DNA of 64,000 nt from Owenia fusiformis. Its lineage: Eukaryota > Annelida > Polychaeta > Sabellida > Oweniidae. The position numbers were made by a program, and so were the translations under genes. Positions 34,053 to 49,000 of the stretch are shown piece by piece. The stretch spans positions 20,345,520 to 20,409,519 of the forward strand of contig CAIIXF020000012.1 in NCBI GenBank assembly GCA_903813345.2. Direction: 5' to 3'. Position 1 is the stretch's first letter. Each line of letters begins with the position of its first letter. Below the pieces are notes generated by a model. That model was not told where the DNA came from and made no database searches. It saw only the letters and a program-made list of their open reading frames with translations.

Positions 34053-37000
34053 CTGAAATAACATTTAATTCATAGTTATTTTGGGGATCACATAATGAAT
34101 GTAAATTCTGAGAAAAACTTAAAAAACATATGCCAGCTTTTTGCAAGAATACACCATTTTACAAATCTGCTTTATAACTCAGTCTATCAAACACAATCAT
34201 GTATTTTTTAAATATTATTCCTTGTTATATCATTGCTAGAAATCGTGTAATTTAATTGACTGATTCAGTACCATGTGATCAAAAATACCATAACATATTC
34301 CACAGCTCTTTCAATTTTGGATTATAAAATAATTATTGCCCGGCGTATTACCTGCCCAGGAATACTAAAACCTGCACTGAACGAAAATAAAAGTGTACGA
34401 TACAATGATACTTGTACGTAATTAAGTTAACTTATGGGTTTTTGATATATCTATTAATCAAAATAAATGTTCACAGGTTAAAACAAATATTCTATATTTT
34501 TTTGAAATGCAAAGTGATGGTAAAGAATGTCTAGCATTGGTATAACAAAACAAATATTTCATTCTATGTTCAGGCAATACCTGTTGCACTTTCAATGATT
34601 TTGGGAAATTTCCCTCACCCTATATGCTGCCGGCAGTACATACTGCAAAAATCATTGAAAGATGAACAGGTATTGCCCTTCATAGAAGAAAATATTTGCT
34701 TATCCTTTACTTACCTCGGGGAATATAAATGCCATATCCTTCACAGCTAGTTCAATTCTCTCAGATGATGGAATATAACTGAAAGTTAACATTCGATAAA
34801 TTATATTACATGGAAAATATGGAAAAGGTATGATTTAGAATCTATATTTAACTTTGAATGAAATTCTTTTATTTTTCTGATGAATGGTTTGATTTAGTTA
34901 CCTCCAAGTTCAGAATCATTAAACATTATGAACCAGAATTTGAGTAAATGTATATACATTGTATTATGAAATAATTCATGCAAAAGTTCAAAGCAAATCT
35001 GACATATCATAAAAAAAATTTAATTCTGCATTTCCTCCTTGAACAGATATTCTTTGTCTAAACCTGACTGGTCCCCGAGTTATCAAACATTATATTTTTA
35101 CTGAAAATATTGCATAAATTTTGAATTCAGCAGCAATCTTGAAAATTCTTTCCTTCACTTTCTTTGTCGCTAGGCACCAACCATCAAAATCTGAATGAAC
35201 TCAAAGAGCTAGTATTTGATTTATCAAAGATTATATTTTTTATCAAAATGACCACCATTTTGAAATGAGCCTCTATTATTGTAAATTCCATCTTGATTAA
35301 GCACGAGTCATATGCCCATTAGGTAATCCGCCAAACCCTACTTCACTTATCACAGACAGACAGACTGACATATGACTTCTCTATAACCCTAACAAACTCC
35401 ATTCTGTGGAATAGTTACTACCTCTCATCTTTGCCTTCTTGTGCAGAATGAAGGAGTTCTTGAATTTTTTTAGTGATTCTGTCTGTTTTCTTTACAACTT
35501 CTTCTTGACTCGGGAGATTGTCTTGTTTCTCATCTTCACTGGTTTGTTCACCAGATGGAGCTGTTGTAGGTTCAACACCACTAGCGACTGATGAAGCCTC
35601 TGCCGTTTCACTGATTTCGCTGTAAATATGAAGAATATATCTTTGCCTATTCAATAGTTACTGTGATATTTCTAAGATATAATTTCAAAACAAGGCATGA
35701 ACATGACAATATGCAGTGGCGTTGGAACAATGTACGCCAAAACGCGAGTGCTTAGTGTTGAAAAGTGCAAATAAAAAGGCTTATTAATTTTCCTATGTTC
35801 TTTATTCATATTTTCTCAATGTATTGTGCAAAAGTAATCTCGAGCACACTAGCCTAAAGAAATGTGGATACCATATGTTATGCTCGATTTTTTCAATAGT
35901 ACTCTTTTGCATGGTTTTTGTGCCTTGAGTCTGTTATTTTTCTTACTAAATCACCAATTCTTATTGGTAGTACTTCTTGAAATATGAATGTTAAAGACAA
36001 AAACAACTTGAAAATGTTGATTATTCAATTACGCGTTCCATTGATTTCAGTTCTAGAAAAGCTATTACCTTGATTTTTATTTCATTTGAAAGATAATAGA
36101 TTATTGATCAATTGGTTTAAAGAAACTCATTCGTGATCAATGATACAATTAACTCTAATGTCTGCAACCTTTTTTATAACACTAATTCACAAGACCAAAT
36201 AAACTTCCCACCACAAAGGTCAAATCGAGGTCAATGTGACTCCGGGGGTGCCAAAAATGTTATATTTCCTAAAACAATAATCTATTATCTTTCAAATGAA
36301 ATAAAAATCTATGTAATAGCTTTTCTAGAACTGAAATCAATGGAATGCGTAATTGAATAATCAACATTTTCAAATTGATTTGACAAAATTGTTTCATATT
36401 TTTGGCGGGATTTTTTGGCGTAGTGTTGAATTTACACCTTCCTACGCCCCTGATGTCACCACTGGGGATAACTATTTTTAGCCAATCAACTCATTTGTTG
36501 GTATCTTGTATTTGTTCTCAAAATAGTAATAGTAAAAAATACCTTGGTCCAGGGCTGGGTTCTTTATTTGCATTATCATAGTCCGAGTCTCCAGAGCTAG
36601 CTTGCGTATCTGTAGTGACATCAGTACATTCATAAGGGACCTATACAGAACAAACAGAGTAATTGGTCAAATCTTTATTAATGAATTTTGAGTTAATGCT
36701 TTTACAGCATTACTAAATTTAAAATCTCCCAAAAATACTGTATAACTTGAATATTTTTTAATCCTTCCTTGATTAAATGAACAAATTGATCGTGATAATG
36801 ATTTCTGAGTGATAAGAGGGTGGTGTTTATTAGATCATGTTTGGGATGTGAGGATTAGTTTTCTTTAATGTTCTTTTTCCATCCATATTTTCAATGCTCT
36901 CTGATCTTTCCCCTTTTGGTGGCTGTGCTTACTTATTTACTCAATTCATCAAATAGAGATTTACAAAAAGACACAAATTAGCAATATCAAACCTCATGGT

Positions 37001-40000
37001 CCTCCACTAGCCGCTGCTGAACTGTGTTTAGAGTGACTGCGGTTTTCTTAAATTGAAAACAAAATCAGCATTACATTAATTTACATATTTTTTCTCAAAC
37101 TACAGAATTCCTCACTTTGTAATTAATGTCGTGAGATGAATTGAACAGTAGATCTACTCAGTATATAAAATAGTTGTAATAAGATATTTAACTTAACCAG
37201 AAATGATATAGGCCTATTGTGATAATTATTGTGGAAATAGTTCAACATGTGCTTAATCAACACAACTGCTCCCTCCACAATATAATTATTGTAATTTAAG
37301 AAGACATAGCATTCAGACAACAATACCTGTTTTGACTGAGATGTATTTTTCTGCATCCGTGGCTCAAACATAGAAGCTGGTCTTGCAGCGACCCTATGTG
37401 CCCTCAATTGCACTTGCCCTGTAGCATCTGTTGCCTCATGGCCATTGGGTATTGTCTCAGGGAACTTACCAGAACGAAGCTCAGCATTTTCCTGCATTAA
37501 TTTCTGAACCTAAAATATTCATTGAAATGGTAATACGAAATTTGATGAAACATTCTGTAAACAGAAACAATATAAACAGAAAATAGGAACATTTAGAAAT
37601 TTGCCCAGCTTAATGCATATGTTTTGAAGCTTCCTCACATATGATTTTGAGTGAATCTCTGTTAGTTTGAATATACAATGTGTGCCATTTATAAAATGCC
37701 ATTGCACAGTAAAATTTGAATGGAAAATACAGGGTGGTAAAAAAATGGAAACCCTGCATTTTCTTTGTCATTTTAAGAAATTACTCCCTGATATGTGACA
37801 CATTTGTACATCATTCAATTTCCTACAACCATACCATATTTCAGGACCACCAGACTGATAGTCACAATGTTACAGCCCTTTGAACAACATGACCAGGTGT
37901 AGCCATGCTAAAACGCAATACTGACCACCAGAGCATGTTGTTCAAACTAGTGGCCGGAGTATACCGCATTACCGACAACGGCACTAATTTGACCTAATGT
38001 CGACATCAAAATCTTCTTACCGGCAATTGACGGCATTCAGCTGAATTAGATTCCCGGGCGGAATCAGCCAAATCCCTTCATCAGAATGATCTTTATAGTT
38101 TCTTTTCTCACTTATTAACTAAACTGTTATGTAAAGAAACCGATTTGTGTACATTGGTAAGTGAAATAAACAGAATTAAACCAGAAAAAATAATTAACCT
38201 TGTTTCACAACCTATTATCGCCCGATTTGAAGTTCAGAACGAGGCTGATAATACAACGAACGTAAACGTATTTATTTTACGAGTTTATATCACATGAACC
38301 ATTAGAATCAGGATTGTTTCGTGGTTTAAAATGATTCTGAGTGGGTTCTACTGTTTCTACAGATAAATTAAGTGGTATGTATGGCGTACTATGAGATTTT
38401 TGACGAAATATACCCGGGGAAAACTTTTTTTAGCTTTTTTCAAAATACTTGCTAAATAGTCGGTAAATATCGGTAATGACATACGGTAATATCGGCACCA
38501 CTTTTCATTACCATTCCGAGCGCTAGTTCAAACTGCTGTGACGTTGTGAAGATGGCAGCACTTGAAAACTACTCTATTTAAGAGTGCTCTGAGTCAACTT
38601 ACTCTAGTCAATACTCAATTACAATTAGATATACATTTAATGGTGTCTCCTAAGTCGATGCCGGCTGGTGGGTTTTTTAAAAAAAAGTATTTATTATATG
38701 ATATTGAAATGTAGTTTTTAAACCTGTGACACAGAAATAAAATATTTTAAACTTTAAACTAAACTATAAGTCCGATAGTCATTAAATATTGTAGGCTGGT
38801 AGGAAATTGAATGATATATAAATGTGACAAATATCAACGGGCAATTTCCTAAAATGACAAAGATATGAGGAAAACAGCGAGAGGGTTTCACCTTTTTTTG
38901 ACCACCCTGTACAATGTTGACAAACATTCAGCTCAGAGGTGCCTGGTGTCTTAGGGGGCAGCCTATAATTAATCATTACCATGTCATTTAGCAGATCTAT
39001 CTTTTGTTTGTTACTCTTGTCTTTGTGAGAAAGCTGTTTCAGTCTCATTTCAGATTCTGCCAGTTGCCTTTTGGTGTGAAGATATTCCTCTAATGTGATT
39101 GGTCCATCTGAATGGTCTGATGTAGCACTCTGCAACAAAGCATTTCATTTCTAACATTCGAATTTTCAATAGTTAAGCTCTCATCAAAAACAGAGACATG
39201 GATTCTTTCTAAAAAATATTACAATTTAATTGCTGGAAAATATGATCATAATAAAAAACTTGATAAAAAGATTATCACACCCATCTGAGAACAGTGTTAT
39301 GTGTTTAACAAAGGGACCTGTGTGAAAGGAAACTATGTCTTACTGCATGTAAATGTCATGTACATGCAACTGAACATGCCATAGAACAATAACACACTTA
39401 AGTTTGAGTTCATAATAAGAATTGCACTACATGCTAACTTCAATCACCTCATTCAGTCATGCTCAATAAAGAGATATGAAAAGGTCAATAAAACATTCAA
39501 AGGTCAAAGAAACATTTAAAGGTCAAGGAAACATTCAAAGGTCAAAGAAACATTCAAAGGTCAAAGAAATGTTCAATAGTGAAGGAAAAATTCAAAGGCA
39601 AAGGAAACATGCACAATTAAAGGAGCGATTGAAGGTTAGATCCCAAATTATCACATATACATAAAACTTATATGCAGAGTTTTTCAAGTCATGCATTGTA
39701 GAATGCCAATGCCTTATAGGGAGAGTCTGTCAAGTCATACATTGTGGAATGCCCATGCCTTATATGGAGAGTCTGTCAAGTCATGCATTGTGGAATGCCC
39801 ATGCCTTATATGGAGAGTCTGTCAAGTCATGCATTGTGGAATGCCCATACCTTGTACGCAGAGTTTGTCAAGTCATGCATTGTGGAATGCCCCATGCCTT
39901 ATATGGAGAGTCTGTCAAGTCATGCATTGTGGAATGCCCATGCCTTATATGGAGAGTCTGTCAAGTCATGCATTGTTGAATGGCCATGCCTTATATGCAG

Positions 40001-43000
40001 AGTCTGTCAAGTCATGCATTGTGGAATGCCCGTGCCTTTTATGGAGAGTCTGTAAAGTCATACATTGTGGAATGCCCATGCCTTATATGGAGAGTCTGTC
40101 AAGTCATGCATTGTGGAATGCCCATACTTTGTACGCAGAGTTTGTCAAGTCATGCATTGTGGAATACCCATGCCTTAGATGGAGAGTCTGTCAAGTCATG
40201 CATTGTGGAATGCCCATGCCTTGTATGGAGAGTCTGTCAAGTGATGCATTGTTGAATGGCCATGCCTTATATGGAGAGTATGTCAAGTCATGCATTGTGG
40301 AATGCCCATGCCTTATATGCAGAATCTGTCAAGTCATGCATTGTGAAATGCCCATGCCTTATATGGAGAGTCTGTCAAGTCATGCATCGTGGAATGCCCA
40401 TGCCTTATATGGAGAGTCAAGTCATGCATTGTGGAATGCCCATACTTTGTACACAGAGTTTGTCAAGTCATGCATTGTGGAATACCCATGCCTTGTATGG
40501 AGAGTCTGTCAAGTCATGCATTGTGAAATGCCCATGCCTTATATGGAGAGTCTGTCAAGTCATGCATTGTTGAATGGCCATGCCTTATATGGAAAGTCTG
40601 TCAAGTCATGCATTGTGAAATGCCCATGCCTTATATGGAGAGTCTGTCAAGTCATGCATTGTTGAATGGCCATGCCTTATATGGAGAGTCTGTCAAGTCA
40701 TGCATTGTTGAATGGCCATGCCTTATATGGAGAGGCTGTCAAGTCATGCATTGTGAAATGCCCATGCCTTATATGGAGAGTCTGTCAAGTCATGCATCGT
40801 GGAATGCCCATGCCTCATATGGAGAGTCTGTCAACTCGAGCATTGTGGAATCCCCATGCCTTTTATGGAGAGTCTGTCAAGTCATACATTGTGGAATGCC
40901 CATGCCTTTTATGGAGAGTCTGTCAAGTCATGCATTGTGGAATGCCCATACTTTGTACACAGAGTTTGTCAAGTCATGCATTGTGGAATACCCATGCCTT
41001 GTATGGAGAGTCTGTCAACTAATGCATTGTGGAATGCCCATGCCTTATATGCAGAGTCTGTCAACTCATGCATTGTGGAATGCCCATGCCTTATAGGGAG
41101 AGTCTGTCAAGTCATGCATTGTGGAATGCCCTTTCCTTATATGGAGAGTCTGTCAAGTCATGCATTGTGGAATGCCCATGCCTTAAATGGAGAGTCTGTC
41201 AAGTCATGCATTGTTGAATGCCCATGCCTTAAATGGAGAGTCTGTCAAGTCATGCATTGTTGAATGGTATGTCAAGTCATGCATTGTGGAATGCCCGTTC
41301 CTTATTTGGAGAGTCTGTCAAGTCATGCATTGTGAAATGCCCATGCCTTATATGGAGTCTGTGAAGTCATGCATTGTAGAATACCCATGCATGTCTCACC
41401 TCAGAGAAAGACATCATTGATGATGGACTAAAACGTTGCATCCCGATCCCATATTTCAACTAATAACAAAACAAAGTAATTAATTTTGAAAATGTTTCTA
41501 AAATGCTCATGTGGGCATAATAATTAAGCTGGCGTCCTAAGTGCCCTGCTGCGACAATCCGGTGACCAGAAATTGAACAATGTCACTGGCAAACATAAAT
41601 GCAATATGAAAAAATGCCCCAAAAAATAAAAATGTCCCAAAAGATTAATTACATATTTGTCACCAATTTTTTCAAGGACTAACACATAAACTGATCTCTC
41701 ATTTTTCACAGGAATGGAAAATACTTGAATTTTGTTTCATATTTCAATTTTACCAACTTTTTATGTACCAAACAAAATATTTCTTATCAAATCATAAAAT
41801 CACGAAATAAAATGTAATAAAACACAAACTGAGTGCCTATTTTAGCCAGAAATCACAAACTGTGTGCATACTCTCCAAACATTGTGTGACTATCATTGCC
41901 AGTAAATACAAAAGAAGTGCACTACTATCTCGAGAGAGGGAAGCTGTTTAAATGAGAGCAAGAAAATTGACAAATCGTTGACACAATGAACTCTTCTCTA
42001 CGGTTTATCTTCATTTTTGTAAAAAGTCAGGTAAGCCTAGTGTATTAAAATCTTCATTTTCTTGGACTCAAACAATTTTCACGATATATTCAACTCACCT
42101 CAGGTCTTTTTGACTCCTCTTCTGTTTCAGCCAGAGCTTCCTCCTTTAGGTCAGGATTGTCTATACTGCTATAATCCTCATCTGATGCTACGGTGTCATA
42201 GAGAGGCTCATCGTCCGATAAACTACTTGTCTTTACAACGCGCTGACTATTTGGACGTTTTTTCTCAACTGGTTTTTTACTTTCTGAGGATTCTAAAAAA
42301 CAATTTGAAATATTAAACAGTTCTGACAGAAACTCTAATTGTATTAAAATTGAGGAATGTAGATCAATTCTTTGATGAGTATAGCTTTGAAGTAATCAAT
42401 CTTGATTTTCATCATTAAAGATTCAGTGAAATAGTGATTTTATATTTGAAATGAACATTCAAAATAACACTTAAAATGTGGTTTTAAAAATTGTTTATCA
42501 AATTCCTGTTTATATGTTCACAGAAAAGAACTAATCCAAACAGTACTTGTTAAGTAATTGGAAAACATTGATGTTCAATATCAGATTGATAAAAGGGAAC
42601 TTATGGGAATGAGCTTTTGCTATGCACCAACTAATCAAAATCAAAAGTATAAACAAGTGTATACAAGATATTGCCTTAACTACCTTGTTCTACTATATGT
42701 ACAGGACTTGTAATGCCACACTGTCGTCTCCTTGCGTCACTCAGTATATCAATGACTAGTGTTGCAAACTCTCTTGCATTAAATCTTGCTAGCTTTTGGC
42801 GACCCTTAAATGTGAAAGTTTGTATGAGTTTTAAGAACAGAACAAATTAAAAACCTATGGAATTGTGCCGAATGTGTTGTCCTTTCTGAAATCATACCTT
42901 TTGAACAGACAAATTAGGGTTGTCATCACTGGGAAAGAATCTGACCTTTCAGAACATAATTTTATAAATGCAGGAGTTCCTCAAGGCCCAATTTTAGGCC

Positions 43001-46000
43001 CCCTCTTATTTCTATTATACATTAATGACCTCCCAGATAACCTTATCAGTAAATGTTTCATATATTATGCAGATGACACTTCTCTTTACCAATCCTTTCA
43101 AAGTTCAAATAACTTAAATATTTTCAAATCAGACCTTAAGAAGGATCTAATAAATGCTTAATTGTATTTGTATTTTGAAATGATTAATTTTAATGAATAA
43201 AACTGAATAAAAAAAAGCAAGTGTCCAAAGGCAGCATCATAGTGACGAAGTGCTCCAAGAACAACCTATTAGAAATACTGAAAAGGACTAAGAATAAGAT
43301 TTAAATCGTGATATTATCACCCGGTATATATATATTCGCCCGATATCTGCTTAAACATGGTATGAATATTTGTGTTATTTAATATTTGGTAATTTCTAAT
43401 GCTTAGAATTGCTTTATATGATATCAATGATGAGGTTTTGTACACTCTTAGTGGTACTTGTTGTAAATAAAAAGAAATAACTTCATGTAAAAGAAGGAAG
43501 TTAAATCAAACTGAAACAAATTGTGGATTTCAAGACAAACATACCTGATTTCTAGTTGCAGAAAATGAAGGATTGACTGGTAAAAATGGGACTGTTTGTC
43601 TTTCAGTCATAGCTGTACTGTGTTGGGTCTGTGTTGAAAGCCATACTGAAATTACAAACAGGTACTTATCAGAGGTTAACCCTTAAAGGACTGCTTTGTT
43701 CTGTGCCTGCTTTCCATGCAGACTGACCTGTTTGAGGATTGTTTTCCTCTTTTGTACAGGCATATACATGCACCTGATCATACCAGGGGTATGATACAGT
43801 ATGTAAATCAAATTAAATAGCCTAGTTACTTTCAAATGCGATGAAAGCATTTAAGTGTTACATGAAGGACATCTTGTGCAATAATATCCATTTGCATGAA
43901 TCCTATAGAAGAGATTGTTTTCAAAAATTAAAAAAAAAAATTGTCTTTACCATCAACCGACACATTACTTAATTTAATTTCCTTCACCTTTCAAGGGTTA
44001 AATTGATAGATTTAACTCTAATATCATCATCTGATCATAAAGTATGATCACTAGCCTCATATTTGAAGAGAATTGCTTAATCTATTACATCCACTTCTGG
44101 TTCGCTTCTTCCAGTTTAACATTTTCCAATTAAAGTCTGATCTTTATGTAAAACGCAATATTTGGATGTATTTTTATTTTTATAAATTCGACAACTGACA
44201 AGATTATGAACACGCCCGGTGATCGTGAATATGGGACGGAGGGGGGGGAGCAGGCAATTTCTGCTAGGAAATTCAACAAATCTGGAAGATTTATTTTTTC
44301 AAGAAAAAGTTTACTATTGAATTGCTAAATGGACAGGCGCACGGTATGGTAGAATATGTTAGGTTTTCTGGGATTTTTTCTGAAACGATACGCATCTAAG
44401 GCATGAGATCTATTAAAAAAGGCGCAAGGCCATCAACAGGCACAAATCAACGTTTTTGCTATAAATCAAGCAACAATGGTCTGGACGACCTGTAATAAAT
44501 ACTTGTAAGTGATGTTATCATAACTAAATTAATGTCATTGCTGAATTTATAAAATAAGTTTCCATATGTGAAATAAAAAATAATCGAAAATAATGAATTT
44601 GGGACGGAGGGGGGGAGGGGACGGAGGGGGGGAGCAATATGTATACAAGACATGATTAGAGATGTTTCGCGACTTTAAGTCCTTTTACTCCAAATGTCCC
44701 CATTTATCAGTCTCCTGGGGTATATCATCCAGTTTCTTACTAAGTTAATGAGTTCATTTTTCAAATACAAGAATTCGTGTGAAGTTGTTTCACTTTATAG
44801 AATTATTACTCCCCCCCTCCGTCCCCTCCCCCCCTCCGTCCCATTTTAATTATTTTCGATTATTTTTTATTTTACGTATGGAAACTTATTTTATAAATTC
44901 AGCAATGACATTAATTTAGTTATGATAACATCACTTACAAGTATTTATTACAGGTCGTGTAGTCCATTGTTGCTTGATTTATAGCAAAAACGTTGACTTT
45001 TGCACGTTGGTTGCGTTGCGCCTTTTTTAATAGATCTTATATCTTAAAAGAGTATCGGTTGAAAAATAATCCTAGAATACCTAACATATTTTATCATACC
45101 GTGCGCTTATTCAATTTGCAATTCAATCGTAAACTCTGTCTTGAAAAAATAATTTTACCAGATTTGTTGAATTTTCTAGCGGAAATTGCCTGCTCCCCCC
45201 CCTCCGTCCCATTTTCACGATCACCGGGCGTGATGAATGCCTATATATTAAAATGACATCGTTATTAACAGTATTTCCAGTGCAGAATAAAAGCACAATA
45301 AAAAATAAAATATCATTTCGGATAAGCCGGGAGTCAAACCATGGTATGACTGCGCGGAAAACGAGCATTTTTCCCCTAGACCACATGGGCGGAATATACA
45401 GAGAGAGGTCAATCAACGCTACTCATCCAAACGGCTTTAATGTACATGTCACATGATATTCTTAGGCGATGAATTTCCAAGAAATCAGACAGCTGGCAAA
45501 CATCGAAGCAATGGAAGAAACAATCATGATAATGATTCCTTTATCGTGAGTATTTGTGCAAATTCTTTGCCCCAATTGTTCATCAGTGTATATCCAACTC
45601 ACGATTGCTTTTTATCGAGAGCTCACCGTTTAACATTTCAAAAACTTTTTTGTTTCATGATTTATGCCGTCTATTCAGTCTTTTTTGAAATAATAATGTT
45701 GTATGAATGTAAACAACACTGTAAACCATCAAAAGTAATACATTTGGACAAGAATATCAGCAAATTATTTCAGGTAATGACAATTTTTTGTCAACTTCAA
45801 ACCTATATAACGACCAGCCATCCTGGGGTGATGTGATGTCATGGTCGATATATATTGTTAAGGGTAGTAAGTAAATGTGTGGTTTAAAGTCCTGTCAAAT
45901 TAGAATCACTTATCTGCTGATTATAATTTAAAAAATTAATCTGATAACTAAAATTGCTCATAGTGTAGACTTTGATGTTACAATTACATCATTTCAAATA

Positions 46001-49000
46001 ACAATAAACAAAATTTGACTGCAATATTTATTGATCATGTGGCTAATAGAAACGAATAATGCCAAAGTGGTATTAACAACCCAGTCACATTTGTCGCACG
46101 GCGGCCGCAAGTTGACCGCAGATCAATTAAATCGGTGAATTTCTGTGGCGAGCATAGAAAAACTACGCTCGCCTTGCAGCCTCCGTACGGCGTATGCAGA
46201 TTTTTACAGGCCGCAGGGAAGGCGTAGAAATTATAACTCGAAGTTATAATTTTTGTTCATTTCTGAGGTCAACTGGCTCAACAAGATTGAATCATTATTT
46301 GTCAATGTTTCATGATCACTTTTCATTTGATATTACATCCTAGCACTATGAATAACATTTATAAGTTGTCCCGATGTAAATAAAATGAAAAAAGTATTAT
46401 TTATCAACAGAAATTTAAAATTCACCGTGCGGCTGCCTTGGGAAATGTGACTGCAAACGTATGAGAGCGCAGAAATTCCACGGCGAGCATAGAAATGTTA
46501 CTGGCCGCAGAAATGATAGGCAGCAAGGTCACCGTAGGAAATGTGACTGGGGTGTAACCTTTAGCATGCTGCCGGCGAGTGTATCCACCCGTGCTTTACT
46601 ATCTCGAGTGACTGCCGGCGGATCCATCCACCCGATTTCAAACTTTTAAAAACGTCACTTTTTCGCGCCATTCTTATGATCCAATTAGATTGCCCGATTT
46701 ATTCAGTGCCTTACATGACTTCCTGTTGACCTAGAAATGGCGATCTTTCGAAAAATATTTCTCGATTCAACAATTTAAACAGTGTTTTAGTCGTTTTTAG
46801 TGAACAAATCGTACAAAATGGCGGCCAAATTACGATCACAACGAAAATGTGGAGGAAATGGATTGCAATTCTGAGCTCTTTAGGCTCTTGGAAGCCGATA
46901 ATGGTCATCGAAAATAGAAACAAGAATATTTTCTGAACTGAAAAGTTGAACATTCGATCGCTGCAAATTCCATTTTGGGTGAAGCGGCGGATTCCGGAGG
47001 GGTATTCATGGTATATTTATGCCCAGTCGTGTTTATGTACGAAAAAAATTCACGAGAACCAGGCCAGTGTATCTTCCCTTTGTGAAAATTTTATCCAGAT
47101 TCATTCAGTAGTTATTGAGATATTAATTATTTAGTCCAGGCATATCATTTTTTTGCACTCTTTGAAAAATAAGCCAGTCGCGTGGGATATAATTGCTGAA
47201 ATAAGGCAGCATGCTTAAGGTCAATATAGTCAACTAGAAATAGTGGCATATCTCATCCTCTTGCCTGATGTCTAGCTTTAAATGTCACCATGGTAACTAT
47301 TGATTGGACAAAATTCAATGATTTCATTCTACAACTTGCACACTTACTTTGTTCTGTTTCTCTCCTATCCACTTCATCATAAACATCACAAGCGAGCTCT
47401 TCAAATAGGTTGTTAGGCAACTGGAATAACAACAGAGGAGAACAGATATGAACAAGAAAATATAAATACAAACAATACAAAACAAACATGTTTTCTACAT
47501 GCTATTATGTTTACATGTATGTTCATTTTCAAAACTACAAGATTAGAAAACACAAGATACTGCTACGGTCTTCCATAGAGGATAATTACCACACTTAATA
47601 CTTTTAGCATATTTTTATTAATTCATTTATTTCTTTATGAGATGAATAAATAAAATGCACTTACAGCTTGTAGTTTTATTTTTGCTTGTTTTGCTAGTTC
47701 AGATAAATCAAGACTGCTGTCAGCCATCTCAGGTATGATAAAATGTTGGCCTGTCCGATGATCTACAAGAAAATACATGTAAAACTGAACAATGGTGGAA
47801 CATATCAATGTTAAGTATTAAGTAGCCATACATCAAATGATCATATCATAACCTAAAACAACATAGCTCATTGTATCACCTCCAATAATGCTTTGCATAG
47901 TTTGCTTTCACATGTCTGTCTTTAATATATAAAGGCAGACAAATGAATTATATGCTGTTCATGGGTTCTTCATTAAAGCCAGCTTAGGAATTTTGTAGTA
48001 ACTCTTTTCTTTTTTCTACTCTGCCTCTGGTATTTTTTAAGTTCAAGAAAAGATGGTTTTATACCTGGCTTTCTTTCACACAAATAGTAAGCAAGTCTGT
48101 CTGTAAGTTCATATTGACACTCCACCAGTCTGTCCGCTAGGTCAGTGTGACCCTCAGCTCTGAAATAGAAATAAAGCAGACACCTTTTTACTTGAATATG
48201 AATTCATTGGATAAAGAATACAAAACATAAATGCATGGTGGTCAAAATATTAATAGACTTTGCAAGACAACATATACAAGGCATTAACATGCAAAATGTC
48301 ACCAAATGCCATTTGTTACAGACACTATTAAAGACGTTGAACATGATGCACAAAAAAGTTGGTGACTATAAGAATATGTCACCACTTCTGGTGGTGACAC
48401 AGAAACTATTCATGTTTCAGAGCGAACAATGAAAATTGATGCATAGATTTTACCTTGCAAGATCTGCTGGTGTTTTGCTGAACACATCCATAGCTCCAGG
48501 GTCTGCCCCATATACACCTAGTAGCTCCACCTGGGCTGTCTGGCCTGCTTGGGCTGCTATATGAAGTGGAGTGCTACCACGCTCCTACAACATAAGATAA
48601 GATACATGAAATAAAATAAATGAGTTTATGTACATAGAGCATAATTAATATTCATGAAGTTAAATAAAATAAATGAGGTTAAAACTGGGCCCCTTGACTT
48701 TGTCTGGGGGGGGGGGGGTAAAAATCCTTTCCTTTCTAAAGGTTGATAAAACATTTAAGAAATTAAACTGTTTAAAAAATTAAATATATCTGAACAATAT
48801 GAAATGTAATGATAATACATACCATGTTTATATAATTAGCATCTGCCCCCAAGGACAGTAATCTAAGACTGGTCTCCAGATTGCTGGTGCGTACACATGA
48901 ATAAAGTTGCTGAAAACAACAAGTCATGGAATGTTTCACATGATATAAAAGTATTTATTTGGACTAGATGTTGAAACAATGCACATCAGTGGTATGAATT

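Noticed and set aside
39691-40665. 324-codon open frame and its overlapping partners in the minisatellite
   Set aside because: All three plus frames are open because of the 46-bp period; the peptide repeats have no protein-like features, and the region is an intron of GIT on the other strand.
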